The notes under the pieces: model-generated
Told to the model about the DNA's origin: nothing
The model's input: only the letters and a program-made list of their open reading frames with translations
Database searches by the model: none
NCBI GenBank assembly: GCA_022605955.1
Contig: JAKCOZ010000007.1
Coordinates: forward strand, 30,225,491-30,289,490
Direction of reading: 5' to 3'
Length of the DNA: 64,000 bases
Origin: Rallus limicola
Lineage: Eukaryota; Chordata; Aves; Gruiformes; Rallidae
Part shown: positions 23,239 to 36,675 of the stretch, piece after piece
How positions within the stretch are numbered: position 1 is the first letter of the stretch
How the letters are laid out: each line of letters starts with the position of its first letter
Translations under genes and position numbers: made by a program

Positions 23239-25697
23239 GTGAGCAACAGTATCATTTATGATCATGGGAGCCAGAGCACAGACATCTGCTTGGGAAGAAG
23301 ACAATGTCAAGAATGCCTAGTGTTGCGTCTTAACTTCATCCTTTCAAGGATACATTAAAAATTCACAGCATCACAGGTTTTGTAGGCCAAAAGGGACTGT
23401 TATCCTCTTCTTAGCCTGAAGTCCTGCTGAACACAAGCCAGACGTCTGCCTCCAATAATCTCTGCATCAAGCCCATAATTGTGGTTTGAGCTGCAGTTTA
23501 TCTCTTAGGAGAACATGCAGTCAGAGACCCAGATTTGTGTCTTCACTGCCAAGCTCTGAACAGATTCAAATCTCCTCCTAGAGACATTCCTTTGGTGCAA
23601 GTCAGAGAAGAGGTTTAACTATCCAGTGGCCGCCTGACTTGCAATGAAATAATACAACTCAGAACAAAGCAGCCTCTAAACAAGGAGGCAGCTTTGTTTC
23701 AGCCCATCAGAGACCATTTCAATGTTTTCGTTTGTTTAGGTCTTACACTGGACGGTTTAGGAAGGTAAAAGTAGTGTTGAAGCTTATTTTCCTTTTGAAA
23801 GGATTTCCTATCCCATGCCGGAAGGTTAAACACACCCATTCTTCCACAGTTCAGTTAAAATTGTTTCTTACGGTACATCTGGGAAGGGGAAGAGGATAGA
23901 TATTGTTTCAGCCTCTCTGTTTCCCTCAGAAACAGACCTGAATTCCAAAGCCAAGTCCCCACTGCCCTTTGTGCTCCTTATTATTTCAAATTTAGCGGGT
24001 CTCTGCTGATAGTGCGTGAGGTGTTTTGCAGCAGGGAAGGGCTCCAGTGGATATGTGTAAGCTTTGCTTCCAAAGGGATGCTGACGTTTGAAGTGATTGC
24101 CAGAGAATGCCTCAAGCACTGTATGAATCTTGTTCAAAACATTGACAATTTACTCTGAAGATGAGTGAGCTGAAGTACATTTCAGTCCTGCTGTGTGGAA
24201 TAGCCGTCAGAAAGAGAGCTGTAGTTGCAGGGATATATTCTCTTGGCACATTTCCTTCTGTCTCCTTAGGCTTTGCTGGGAATTCAGTATGAGGCTGTAA
24301 ATCCAAACAATGTGAAGGACTCAGTAGTATTGCATGCCCAGAAGCCATAACCCCACAGCAGTCCAGCTTGGGGGAATGCTCTCAGTGCTGGTGGTCGTGG
24401 CATTGCTGGAGCACGTTGTTGTTGGGCATTTGGCACCACCTTCCGAAGTGTTTACCCCTCTATGCTATACGTTTACTCCTCTGTGGAGAATGCCATAGTA
24501 TCATATTTTGGTACAATATCTCTCAGGTATAGTTCCCCCAAATGCTCTGACAGATTTTGTATGGGGAGCTCCTTGGCACCAGTACAATGTCCTGGAAAAT
24601 TCTATGGGACAGATAAAGCAGCATCTATACACTGTCTGTAACCATGTGTGTTATCTGGACTATGCCAACTATTCTGTTCATTTATGGTTCTGATTATATA
24701 TGAAGTGTCAACCCATGAGTAGTGAGAACAAGTTTATTTTAATACACCTGATTATACAACACTAGAAGAAAAAGAACAGGCTGATGTTACCCTCCCATAA
24801 ATTCGTATTTTTAAAAAAGGAATTCTCCCTTAGGACTAGTTTTCAAACTCTGAATAACTTTAACAGACTCATATTTGAAAGAGGACAGAAATGGGCTTAC
24901 AAACAAACTTATTTTTTAAGAATTATATAATTTCCGGTAACATGGGGTTATTTCTCCCATAGTGCAAGTACAGATCCACATGTCATCTTGCTTAGGTTAA
25001 CATAAGGCTGTCAGATGTAAATTCTTAATCCTCTGCTGGACTATAAAGTGATTTTTTCTCACAAATACTTTCCTGCTCTCCAGACCCAGAGCATGTCACA
25101 GACCTGCGTGCTAATAAATACAAGGCAGAGGTATATTTATTGTCAGATGAGTTCTCTCGTAGGCAAACACTTAAAAAACCCCAGGTCATGACTTGACCAG
25201 TCATGCAGAAAAACAATCATCAAACAAAAAAGAATTCTGGAGGTGCAATGAAAGGAGGCCTGCAAGGGAGTCCTGCATGGATGATTTACCTGATTCTGAC
25301 TTGTCGAAGGAGCATAATCATTCAGGTTTTTATGTTAACCAGGCAGGCTCTGTAAAGTGTAATGCTGACTAAATGACAGTTCATCAAAATCCATGGGAAA
25401 GTGAAAAAAACCCAACCAAAACATCTTGGTTTGTATGCTAGAATTTTCCCTGCTCCCATGAATGTGAGTAAGAAACTCATGAATGTCTTTGAATACCACC
25501 TGTGGGACATTTTATCTGCCACCTGTGCCTGAAAAGGCAGACAACATCAAAATCATTTCTCACCATAAGAAAAGCAGCTGTAATTTTAGAAGTGAAGTGG
25601 GCAAATATCATGAACAACACATATCACTGTATCTTATTTACTAGGAGAAACTCCAGAGGAGTGTTTATATTGAATATTCATTTATGTACCTCCACAG
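23239..25697 (+). other. DEPTOR intron 6 (2.5 kb)
   Basis: Donor GTGAGC at 23239 and acceptor CCACAG ending at 25697. It contains an ancient CR1-type relic on the minus strand at about 23353-23600. No coding exon was seen in the remainder. Confidence 0.9.
23353..23600 (-). mobile_element. Ancient CR1/L3-like relic, reverse orientation
   Basis: The + strand shows the degenerate signature of old amniote CR1 3' ends: GTAGGCCAAAAGGGACTGTT near 23380, then CTGAAGTCCTGCTGAACACA and CTCTGCATCAAGCCCATAAT, then TTTGAGCTGCAGTTTATCTC. The order and spacing fit the family, but divergence is high and the ends are not sharp. The assignment comes from memory of the consensus. Confidence 0.55.
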
Positions 25698-25768
25698 TAT
25701 TAAAGAGACCTGTGACTGCTGATGAGCTTTTGGTGCCTGGAGCCCCATACGTAAGGAAAACTTTTACG
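25698..25768 (+). CDS. DEPTOR: DEPTOR exon 7 (linker before PDZ domain)
   Basis: This short 71-bp exon completes a Val codon and then encodes 23 codons: LKRPVTADELLVPGAPYVRK followed by TFT. It ends on a codon boundary (ACG). Acceptor TCCACAG ends at 25697; donor GTATGT starts at 25769. It leads directly into the PDZ domain; the KTFT/IVGD junction matches human DEPTOR. The small size makes it invisible to simple ORF finding, but the phase, splice sites and protein identity are unambiguous. Confidence 0.95.
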
Positions 25769-26411
25769 GTATGTCTCCAGTTTTTTTCTTTATTTTCTGC
25801 ATGTTGTATGTATAAGGTAATCCAAACAGACATTTTCTGATGGATAATTAGGGCTTGTTTGCATTTGCTGAGGTTTGTACTTTAAAATCCCAAACCCTGT
25901 TATCAGTACTTCCACACATTTCAGGTCTGATTTGGCACTTGTTTATCCTGTCCTTATGCCAATGAATTAAATGGAGTGTAAAATTACATAAAGCCAATAA
26001 CACCAGTATTATACAAACTCATCTAGACTCTGTGCTTCTGGTAGTACTTGCACGGCAGGAAGGGATTACCTACCCAAACTGAAGTTCTCTACTTAGGACT
26101 TTCTAGACTATGACAGGACATAAACTTTGATTTGTGTTCACTATAAGAGAAACCTGTCTGTAAAGACACACTTTAACCTAGTCATTGGGAGCATTGGTTT
26201 TTACAGCCTCCTAGGTCAACAAAGAGAGTTTGTTAAAAGCAAGTGGACTCGTTTGGATTGAACCTTTCCCATGCGTGATTCAGCAGCCTGTACACAATGT
26301 CTTTTACTCTGTGTTGGAAGTGTGGAGATACTGAAATTATGCCTTGAACCTTTTAGGCATTATGCCACCAGGCTGCCTGAAGGCAATCACCTCCTTCTTT
26401 TCTTTTTCCAG
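25769..26411 (+). other. DEPTOR intron 7 (643 bp)
   Basis: Donor GTATGT at 25769 and acceptor TTTTTCCAG ending at 26411. Unique sequence; nothing else recognised. Confidence 0.92.
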
Positions 26412-26516
26412 ATCGTTGGGGACGCGGTGGGCTGGGGCTTTGTGGTGCGAGGGAGCAAGCCCTGCCACATCCAGGCTGTGGACCCCAGCGGGCCAGCAGC
26501 TGCAGCTGGGATGAAG
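26412..26516 (+). CDS. DEPTOR: DEPTOR exon 8 (N-terminal half of PDZ domain)
   Basis: The exon has exactly 35 codons in phase 0. Acceptor TCTTTTTCCAG ends at 26411; donor GTGGGT starts at 26517. It encodes IVGDAVGWGFVVRGSKPCHI followed by QAVDPSGPAAAAGMK. WGFVV occupies the position of the carboxylate-binding loop and beta-B strand of a PDZ fold, and SGPAAAAGMK corresponds to the conserved 'AA.AG' turn. In human DEPTOR the PDZ domain mediates binding to mTOR. The sequence appears essentially identical to human in this exon. Reading past the donor would terminate after about ten codons, which supports the splice site. Confidence 0.96.
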
Positions 26517-27606
26517 GTGGGTTTTCTTACTGGGAAAGTAATTTTGTGAAGACATTTGTGCTGCTCTGTGAAGGTCTTGAGCTGCCTGTACTTGGGGAGG
26601 GAGAGGTGCTTTTGAGTATCTTTGTCTGTTTCAGGCATTTGTGCCCAGTGTGTTCTGCTGCCTTTCACCACCCTCCCGTGCTTTTTCTTCTTGCCCTCAG
26701 ATGCTTCAAGTTCTTTTTCCACATGAAACTCATTTATCCTTTCCAAGTTGTGTTCTTTGTCCTTTCCATTTTATGTTTGGGTTTCATATTTTTTTGTTGT
26801 TGGTTGGGTGCTTTTGGTGGTAGCAGTGCTTTGGTTTTTTGGGTGGGTCTTTTTTTGTATTTTCACCTTTTTCCTACTCTGCACTATTTTAGCTTCTCTC
26901 TTGACTTTGCAATTTATGTGGTTGCTGGTATGCAACTTCTGGACAAAAGGCCAAGTCAGACGCCTACTGAAAGTGAAGCGAACTTAACACATTGTTCCCT
27001 GTAAAGCAGTTCAGATTCAAGACATTTTGGAAAGAGGAATGTATGATACTTTCATATTTCATAAAGAGTTGAAACACTTTCATATGTGATTTAAGAATAA
27101 ATACAAACTCCACAGGAAGGCTTTTGTACTGCTAATGCGGGCCCTGTTGACTTACCTGCAGTTTGCATCATATCCTGCATATATCTGTGAATTAATCATT
27201 GTCTTGTACTATGGGAAAAACAAAGGAAAGCATTATGTACAGGTAAAAGAAAGGGAAACTAGCTGCTGCACCTACTGAAATGTCCAGGCTGGGCCAGACA
27301 GAAAGATTAAATTATCAGCTTAGCTCATGTTTTATTGTGTGGTAACAACACAGATGAAGGTTACAGATGTGTTCCATATGCAGCCCAGCTTTCCTCAAAT
27401 TTTGTCCTGCCTTCTGATCCGTCTCCCTTTCCCATCATGCTCAGTCCAGCTGTCTCTCACCCATATATATTTACACCCACCAAGCTGGAGGCAGTGTGTG
27501 CTGCCACAGCACAAGGGATGCGCATTCGGCTCATCCCAGGATGCCAGACCTGCTGTGGCACCCTCCTTAGCAAATGCACCACAGGGGTTTCACCTCTCCA
27601 GCTGCT

Positions 27607-27667
27607 GGGTTGGGTTTTTTTCGCTTTTTTTGTTTGGCTGGTTTGGTTTTTGTTTTTTTTTTTTTTG
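27607..27667. repeat. T-rich low-complexity tract
   Basis: G/T-rich sequence (TTGGGTTTTTTTCGCTTTTTTT...) ending in a T homopolymer of about 16. It generates spurious Phe/Trp- or Lys-rich open frames on either strand. Confidence 0.9.
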
Positions 27668-30600
27668 TGAAAGTTGAAAGGACATACTTCCTTTGAAACA
27701 TAGACTTTTTTTGAATCCAGGCAGGCAAACCCCTGGGAGGGGGAATGGCAGCTGCAGAGCCTGTTGGTGCATGCAGCACCCTGACACATCCTGCTGGCAA
27801 ACAGTTTGATTCATGAGGGACCTGAAATTCTTTATGCACTTCATACAATACCTACATACAATATGCAGTTACAAGTTTTACATGAAGAGTGTAATTTCTA
27901 AATAATAATCCCGCCTATAATTTAAAGGACCTAAATTTAAAAATAGTGAATTTATTCATGTTCTAGATCATGAACTTGGGAGTTTGGTACTTGGCAGCAT
28001 CTTTTACTCTCTGGATATAGCAGTTAGCAATAAAGTCGATCTATTCTGAAACCTGACTTGTAAAAATAACACAGTAGTGTCATATGTATAATCTCAGAGA
28101 TTTCACTTCTGCACTCAGCAGCTTAGAGCTGAATATAGTGCGGCTTTGGGTTGTTCTTACTTTTGGTTTCATGCTGACAGCCCTGTGACTACACCCTGGG
28201 GTGTTAGGTTCTTTCATATTACACCCCTGCAACTGGTTTTACGTGCCAAATGATGTCTTTGTGTCTTCCATGTGTTCATGTACACTGATGGGGTTACTGA
28301 GGTTTACCTGAACCATTCAAGATGTAAGAATGTAAAATTTGCTGCTGTCCTGAGGGGAGCAAACAGCGTTTTCAACAATGATACTGGGATATATTGCCTA
28401 GAATTTGCACAAAGGACAGATCTGATTATTTGCAAAGGCACTATCTTTACATAACATCACTTTTCAAAGCAGAATTGCACATAAAACATTATGGCCATGT
28501 ATTAGCAGAGTCTCTGTTTAGACACGAAAATTGGTACTCCATTTTCAGAAATGCTGAATACCTTTATCTCCTGGTGAAGAACAGACAGTTTTCTTTGAAA
28601 ACAGGGGTTTTTGTTGAGGTATTCCCACAGCAATAGGTATGTAAATCACAGTGCAGTACTTGAAATTTTAAAAAATCTGTGTCACTTAATCCATCTGTTT
28701 GCAGAATTCTTCAATCTCGCAGATTTAAAGGAGTCGTATGACAGGCTTTAGATGACAGCTCCTTGAAAATAAACCTTCCCCTGTGTGGAAGCTGCAGGAG
28801 AAACACTTTGAAAATAGACTATTGGGCACGGTAACTTCTGGTGGGCTGGTGCAAGAAGCTTTTGTCTGCCAGTGTTGCTCTGAGCACTACACCAAAGAAG
28901 CGCTAACAAGAAAAGTTGGCTATGATGAAAAGGGCAAGAATTTGAAGAAGAGCCAAGACTTGGCGTTGCAGTTTGTAGAAAAGTTCTTGGCAGTAGCAGC
29001 AGGGTTTTTCCTCCTAAGGAGATGTATCCAGCGTAATCGGGTTTAGAAGTGTCTTTATTTGAAAAGCTTGAAATTTTGCACTTACCTCTCTTGGAGAGGA
29101 CTGTACTCTCATTTCTGCATTACACTGGACAAATTTGTGCAAGAGGATTGCTGCCTACAGTCTTGTTGTAGGACCCCACTCTGTGCACTTAAAAGTCTTC
29201 TGTGTAGTATTATATAAATCAGTAAGGATTATAGGTTTGGCCTACCTGAAGGACTTTGCGGGGTCTTGCTTTCGGTCTGACCTTGGCTGGGTTCCTGGCC
29301 TGCCCTAAGGCACTGTGAATTGTGAGTCTGAGGAGAGATCTCAATGAGACTGGGACAGAGCTCAGGCCACACGCAGTGACTGTGTGGTGGGCACAGTGCT
29401 GGGCAGCGGGGGATACATGGCTCTCTGTCACACATGTGCACCTCTGCAAGGCAGCCTTTGCCATCTCATTATACATCCTCCTCTGGAGTAGCTTTTAATT
29501 TAATTCTGAGAAAATCCCTGATGGCGAGAGGGTTTAGGATTTTGGCTTCAACGCTTCTTCTGGGGCTGCTAATTAGGGTTACCACTTACAGCCTGAGGTT
29601 TCAAGTATGAAGCCGAGCAAATAATTTAATAAATATCTTTTCAAATAGCTTTGTTAAAGTATTTTTAGACCTGTTTTGTTGAAGAGCGGTTGCCTGTGAC
29701 AGCCTTGCAAAGAGCATGGTGCTGTGAGCACATTAACACGTGGGAGCTGGAGGCGACACGGGGCTATGAAAGGAGTCAGTGTTGCGATGAGTACTTCTGA
29801 GTTATTTGCAGCTCTGTTTTGCTGACTGCTGTCGTCAGCACTGGAAGACAGGAACAGCAGGATTTTGAAGTTCCTAAGTTGCTTTAATATTCAGTATTGA
29901 CTGACTGGCTGCAAAGTTCAGTGCGTGACACTGCTAAGTATTTCCAGTTCTTGTCAGGAAAATGCTTAGCCCCTTTTTTTTCAGCATTTTATTCTGTAAG
30001 TTAATTTCTGTTTTTAAGGTACAAGTATTCTTTGTGAAGTTACACAACTTGATTTCAAAATGGTGACTTAATCCATGCATCACACCTTTTTTACTGTGAC
30101 ATCACCATAACAATATTTACCTTACTGTGAGGCTTGAGAAAGATGCAAATTAATCACTCATTTTGCTGTTCTCTCTGTTGGCTGGAGAGATCGGAGCCCA
30201 GCTCTAACCCTTGAGGAATGCCAAGGAGTATCTGATTCCTTAAACTCATTTTGAGCAAATGACTGTATGTGCCTCTTGCACCTCAGGTCTTTGTGTCATA
30301 TAAATTGCCAGCGTCCCTGAAACTTTTCTACCTTTTTCTGATTCTTAATTTCTATGAGTAGCAGGGAGTTTGGGATCCGTATATTGTCACTCATACCAAC
30401 CCCTTCTGTTGTGAGCCCTGCCTGGCCATTACAGAGTGCAGCTGGGATCAGTTCAGCGTTGTTCTGCTCTCCTTCTGATCTTTAAATCTGGTGCAGGAAG
30501 GAGGTCAGCCTCATAATTTTTCTGCTTGTGCCATCGTCTTTGGCATTGACAAATTATTATTTCAGGTCTGTGTTCTTGAATGATTTCACTAGCAGAAGAA

Positions 30601-33600
30601 GAGCCAAGTCACAAGTGTAATTGAGTAGCCACTGTTTCATGGAGCAGATTGCTGTCAGGTCATCAAGCCCAATCTCCCTACACCAAAGGAACCTAAGTAC
30701 CATCTGATTAGCCCACAGAGTCTGAATATTGCCACAGTCATAAAATATTATAGGCTTGTAACATAAAGGACTGAAAACTGTGCATTATAAGGTGCCAAGC
30801 AGGGGGAAAAGCAACCTGAGACATGTCATGGCAGAAGAATCGCCAGTTCCTGCAATAGGAATAATCTGAACTGTGAAATTCTCCGGAGGTTGAACATAGA
30901 CTGTGCTGCAGAGAAATGCAAAGCCCACTCCACAGTCTTTGCCAGTTTGACCTCCAAACCAGCGATTGCTTCACTGTTTGACAAGCAAGATAAAAGTCCT
31001 AAATAAAATAAACTATTCCCCCAGGAAAAAGGTCCCATTTATGGCTGTGGCCGATCTCCAATGTTTTACAGGATAGTGGGAAAAGTAGAGAAGCTAAAGG
31101 CAGCCCAGTGAGAACTTAAAGGCTGGGATTTATATTATATAAATAAGGCACTACAAACATGTCTCCATTTAACCCTCTTCATGAAGCTTAGGGAAGGGAA
31201 GTTCCCGTACTATTTTGTGCTGGGACTCTAAGTCTTTAAAGGACTGAGGAGATACTTCAATGCTAATTGAAGGTATCTGAAGGGTACTTTCACTATCTCA
31301 TGTGACTGAGGTTTAAATGAGAAGTTGAAGTAGGTTTGGATAAATATTTATACTATGCACTAGCATATGGTGTTGCTGAAGCAGATGCAATTCAGTCTTA
31401 GCATTCTTATCTTCTACCAACATGTTACTTATTGTAGAATAACATAAATTACATGAGTTGCCATCTGTTTTTAATTACAGCATGAAAACAGTGAGCCAGG
31501 TTGGTATTTTCCTTTAGCTGTGTTATCAGCTCACTTCTGGATTTGATAATTACATTAGAGTGAATTCAGAATGAATGTATTTGGTAATGTGAACACTCAA
31601 AAAAAGTTGCTGACAAAGTGCTTTCATAACTTGTCCATAAATAGAGAAACAGCAAAGCTGAACGCACATAGCAGTGTGTGTGATGAATGCCACTACTGTA
31701 GGGCTTCAATAGAAACGTGTATATAAGTTTCAAACATGTCTCTGTGAATGCCTCATTTTCTGATGGTATTTAAGTATAAACTATAACATAAAGGTCCATT
31801 CTTCTTCACAGAAATTTGGAAGCGGTATTCAAACAGCTATGACTTCAGAGAAATCTAATTTTAAGAAATCAGATTTGATATCTTACCATAAAATCAAGTC
31901 TGGCTTTGCAAAACCAAAGAAAATTCAAGCAATTTGTAGCTCCATCTTTTACTTTATGCAGTTATAACCAGAGCCTTGGATTTTATGTGGTGCTCTCTGC
32001 CACAGAGATTGGATCTGAGGAAGGTAGCCATTAGTTTTGAACATCTTGTAAGACATGCTTAAGGAGAGTGGTTGTCACATTAGGAAAAGGTAAGAGCATA
32101 CTAAGATTATTGTGATCAACAGTTTGGGTATGTTTTTTTTTTCTTTATGTAATCTTTAGCAGAAATCTTTCTAAAAGACTCTAACCGAAAAATTAGTAAG
32201 GCAGCTGTGTTAGTCAGTAGCATAATGATTCAACAGAAGTTGAGAGATCAAATATTTGCGAATCTGAAAATACTCAACTCTGCCATCAAGGTGAAAAATG
32301 GATTAGTGCTTGGTTGTCCTTGACAACTGCTTAACAGCACGTGTTGCCATCACCGTGCTTTCTGATTGATGCATGAATTCATGCCTGGGTGTTCTACTCT
32401 GCCTGCCTTCTCTTTTTGGTCTGTGGTCATCATTAGCTCACAGAGTTGGCTGGTGACAGTAGTGTTGCCTCTGTAAACTCAAAGTTTCCACTTCCAGTGG
32501 GTTTGTTTGCTGAATCTCAATGACTAGTTTCCACATTTGTTAGAGTGAGTCCTGTCACCACTTTTCAATAGGTTGGACCTACCCTAAACCCCCGGTTCTC
32601 TAGCAATACTGGGATTTTTGCCATCAAAATAATGGTAATAACATAGTTCTGTGAGTATTGGGAAGCAGGCTGCATCATGTCCATGTCCTCTTGTCTGAGA
32701 TTTTGTGAATTCATCCCTTTCACCAACTAGGGGCTTCACTTACTGAAGGAGAACAAGATTTTGGGAGCTGCATTGTGTGTCACTGCCAGAACTTTGTCTG
32801 GTTGCCAAAAGGAGACAAGGTTTGGCAAATGTTTCCTTTGCTTTCATTACAGAATGCTAGTAGTGCAACAACAGAGTCCTCATGGCCTTGATCACACTTT
32901 GCATTAGCACACTGTCTCTAGGTTGATGGAAATCATAAAATGTTTTCTCAGCAGCCTCCCTTTCCCCTCATCTTCGGGAATCCCAGTGCAGCATTGGATG
33001 AACTACCAATCACTTTCTCTTCTGCCCCTTTACTGCACCAGCTAATTAGTCTGCTTTATTACTCTTTCATGGTGGAAGCCCTATCATTTTTTAACCTCTC
33101 TGAGTTACAGGAGACTGTCTTAGAGTCACTGTATCAGTGGCCTTTAGGTGGAGTATGTCCCATGGTAGTGACACAGAGGACACAATTTGCATTTGGATAC
33201 TCTTCTTTATCCTGTCACAAGCCCTCTGTACATCTATATTGACCATTTTCCTACCAGAATACACAGATACTCTCTAAAGTACTATGGGTTTAGACAGATG
33301 GAAAATGCCAAAAAATCTGACCGAATGGAAAACTTTGATGAATAGATCCATTTTGGTACCAGTACAAATGAAATAGCCTCCAGGTTTGCTGACGTGTCCT
33401 TATACCTCGTGGGGCTGTGGTTCATGGTGTATGGCCTAGGTTTCCCAGTCTCAGAGAAACATGTAGACCTAAATTTGCAGACTGGATCTACTGTTACACT
33501 ACAGCAACATTACAGTGGCACAGGCTCCGCTGAGCTTCCAGCTTCCCCCTCCTGATGACAAATTTGTGTTTGTTATTAACTCCAAATACTTTCTTAGTGA

Positions 33601-36600
33601 TGTACCACACTGCCCAGTTTGTAACTGTTCTGGCACTACAGACTTTCTATTTCCCATACTATGGTATTCCAGTCTCTGCTAATCTTTACCAAAATTCTCC
33701 TCTATTTTGTTCTGCTTTCCAATAATAAATCATTGGAATGTGGACATAGTGTTCTGGTTCTTTTAAAGCCATGATAAAGTTCCCATCTTCAGACATGTCA
33801 GAATTTCATCTTACATTCCTATTTTTTTGGTGGATCTCTGTTTTTCTGTTTGTTTCTTTGGTTTGCCTTGCTTCTTTCCCCAGAGTTGTTTAAGGTTCAG
33901 TTTGTTCTGAAGACCTATCTTTCAAGGCCCCAGTACTCCTGTTGAAGTTGTTTTGGATGGTGAACTCCTCCCTTGTGCAGATGGCTCTGAGTGGACAATC
34001 ACCACCAAGTAGATGGGATGCAGGATTGCACTTGCTTCAGTGGGCTACAGGCTCCTGTTCTTCTCAGTCAGTGGGCATAAAATCACCTAAAAAAAAATCA
34101 CGCAGCTTTGTATTGGATTAGAGACTACATCCTTGCTGTGGTTATCAGGGACTGTTGTAAAGAAATCAAAACTCTGCATGTGAAAAATCTCACCTCTGAA
34201 GTATAGAAAATTGATCAACCCACCACAAAATCATGGGAAAGATCTACACTGATGTGGACGAGCAACAGAGCACTCAAACATCACTCCCACAGGATGTAAG
34301 ATGCAAACTGCACACACAAAAGCAGAGAAAACAAATCTTTTTCTGCTTTTCAGAGCTGGCTTTGAACAACAGGATCCATGTTATTCACCACAGAAAAGAA
34401 TTAAGGCAGTGGGAATTCCTACGTGAAATATAAAAGGAGTGGGTTAGCTTTTTGAGTATAAATTTCACCTTTAACAGCAAATTTCCTTTTTCTCCCCTTA
34501 AATTTATAGGCCACAGGTTTAGCAAGGATTTGCCTGATTATCCTGCAGAACTGTATTACATTTCCAATAATTCTGTGTGATTTTTTTCTAAAGACTCTTT
34601 TAACAGAGAAAGAGTTTTACTGGGCAATAAAATAGCTCATTTTTTTTGCCTTTTTGATTTTTTTTCCTTTCTTTACAACAATTGAAACCTTATGCAAATA
34701 CAGAAAGTTTTGTAATACCTTAGAGATCTTTTTTCTTCATTCACTGCAGTGTAGTTGACATTAGAATTGAACTTGTTTGTTGGGCAACAAATTACCTACT
34801 GTGCTCGTATCTCTGCATCGGCTTCTTCTCATCAATAGCAAATACAATTCAGAAAAAAAAATATTGTCCACAGCTTTGTAGTTGTAGGTCAATGTCTTTA
34901 TTTTAAATTTAGTCACATTATTTTAAGGAAACATAGGTTTAAATATTGGTTTTGAGTAAGAGGAGTTTTACGGCAGGATAACCCGGATGTCTGAACACAC
35001 TGCATTTATGAAAGTGCTTTCTCAATTGTTTCTGAAGTCTTACAGCTGTAGCCATTCAGAAGGAGAGAAAGCAGTCTCGGTTTCAGCTGCACTGTAAAAC
35101 AGGGCTGTGCCTGTGTTTTGATACAGCTTCCAAATTCCAGAACAGTCTATAGGCCATTGAACGGTGAGATTTAGTGCCAGCCAGAACAGCTGTGATCTTA
35201 CCCTTGCTCTAGCTTTAGGCTACTGCAGGTCACTCTTAGGTAGACCAGGCTTTGTAGGAGAGGACCGTCATCCCCAAAACTTATCTGCAGAATGGCTGAA
35301 ATCTTAAAAGGAGTATCCTCAGTGCCTATAAAAAAGAAATCAGAGCTCAGCACAGCAAAATGCTAGGTTTTGAACTGCTTTTGCCCATGACTGAGGATGG
35401 AAAGCATTTTGTATTCTTAAGTTTAGTTGCAATATGCATTTCACTTGAAGCCTTGAAGGGGTCCTCAGATGCTCTTGAGCTTACAGTATCGAGGCTATTG
35501 CAGCTCTCTGCCCTGAGTGCTTCAGGGATGCTGCTGCTCCCCAGCTGCCCGTGTTACAGACCCTTCCCCATGGTTTTGCCTGTCTTTTCTTGTTGCTGCT
35601 CAAGACACAAGCTGGCTTCCTTTCACAATATAAGTGCAATGATTCGGGAAACATGTTGCATTAAAGCCAAGGCTCTGTTTAGCTACTCAAACACATGGAA
35701 AAACAATTGCACTTTTGTCTGTGCAAACAGAGAGCAGCTGTTTGTCTCCAGTGGCGCAGACCGCTCCTGCTCGTTACAGTCTCAATACTGGAGGGTGCTG
35801 AGGGTGCCCTGCATAGAGGTGACTGCCCTTGTAAGTCCCTTGTTTGGGCTGGTTTAGGGACTATTTTTGTTTATCTAGTATGGAACCTAAACAAATGATA
35901 TTTAAGTAGTCTAACCTAAGTATATTTGGCCTTGTAAGTAAACTGATGCAGAAGTTTTTATGTTGGTCTTTATTCATTATGTCTGTTTTTCTTTTAGCAG
36001 CACTAATTTAAGTATAGATATAGCAGAAAAAAACCCAAAAAAACACTGAAAGGTCAACCTGAGTATAAATAGATGTTATTTCTAAGTGAAGATACCATAT
36101 CCTTCTGCTATACTTCGGTGCAGTACTTCACCCAGAGCCACTGTCAGCCATTCGAGTTATTTAACATTTTCAGAGCTTTTTTGCAGTAGGTATCCCACTG
36201 CAGTACACAATAATAATGCCATGGAGTTAAGCATGCAGTCATTGGTTTGCGTTCCTGATGTGGCCCAGCCCAGCTTGGCTTTACCTGTGGGTATTTCTCG
36301 CTGGGGCTCTGGTTAAGTCAGTCATTTTACACACCAATTCCCAATCAGGGCCATAAGCAGCAGTGACCTACATTTCCCTATTCCGTATTTATGGAAGGTT
36401 TGCATATCAGAGTATTGGGTCCTTATTACCCTCCAGGCATCTACAGACAGCTTTATTTTACCTACGTGAGTGTTTCCCGCTTGCTGTGTCAGTGTTTGTC
36501 CAACCACTTAGCCAATGTGTTGAATAACCTCTGCCACTGCAGAGACGAGACTTTTGAGCAGACCAAGAGCTCCCCATCCCAGAACAAGACTTGAATTCCC

Positions 36601-36655
36601 ATTTATTACTACCAGTGTGGGGGAAGGGGAAGACGCTATATCCAAGCAGATGATG

Positions 36656-36675
36656 AAGTCATCTTAAGATGACTT
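36656..36675. repeat. Perfect 20-bp palindrome
   Basis: AAGTCATCTTAAGATGACTT equals its own reverse complement, with no spacer. It lies in intron 8, next to a very AT-rich stretch (36700-36790). Confidence 0.97.

Noticed and set aside
26546..27004. Open frame of 152 codons rich in Phe, Trp and Leu, looking like a membrane protein
   Set aside because: The hydrophobic look comes from T-rich intronic sequence just after the exon 8 donor; no family similarity.
27457..27848. Lys-rich minus-strand open frames
   Set aside because: Produced by the poly(T)/G-T tract at 27607-27667 read in reverse.
28783..29046. Open frame of 87 codons with a tidy amphipathic-looking sequence
   Set aside because: No similarity recognised and no independent support; sits in intron 8.
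35360..35857. Open frame of 165 codons on the + strand in intron 8
   Set aside because: No recognisable domain, low-complexity Leu/Ser/Cys composition, no flanking gene structure; within chance length for 64 kb in six frames.
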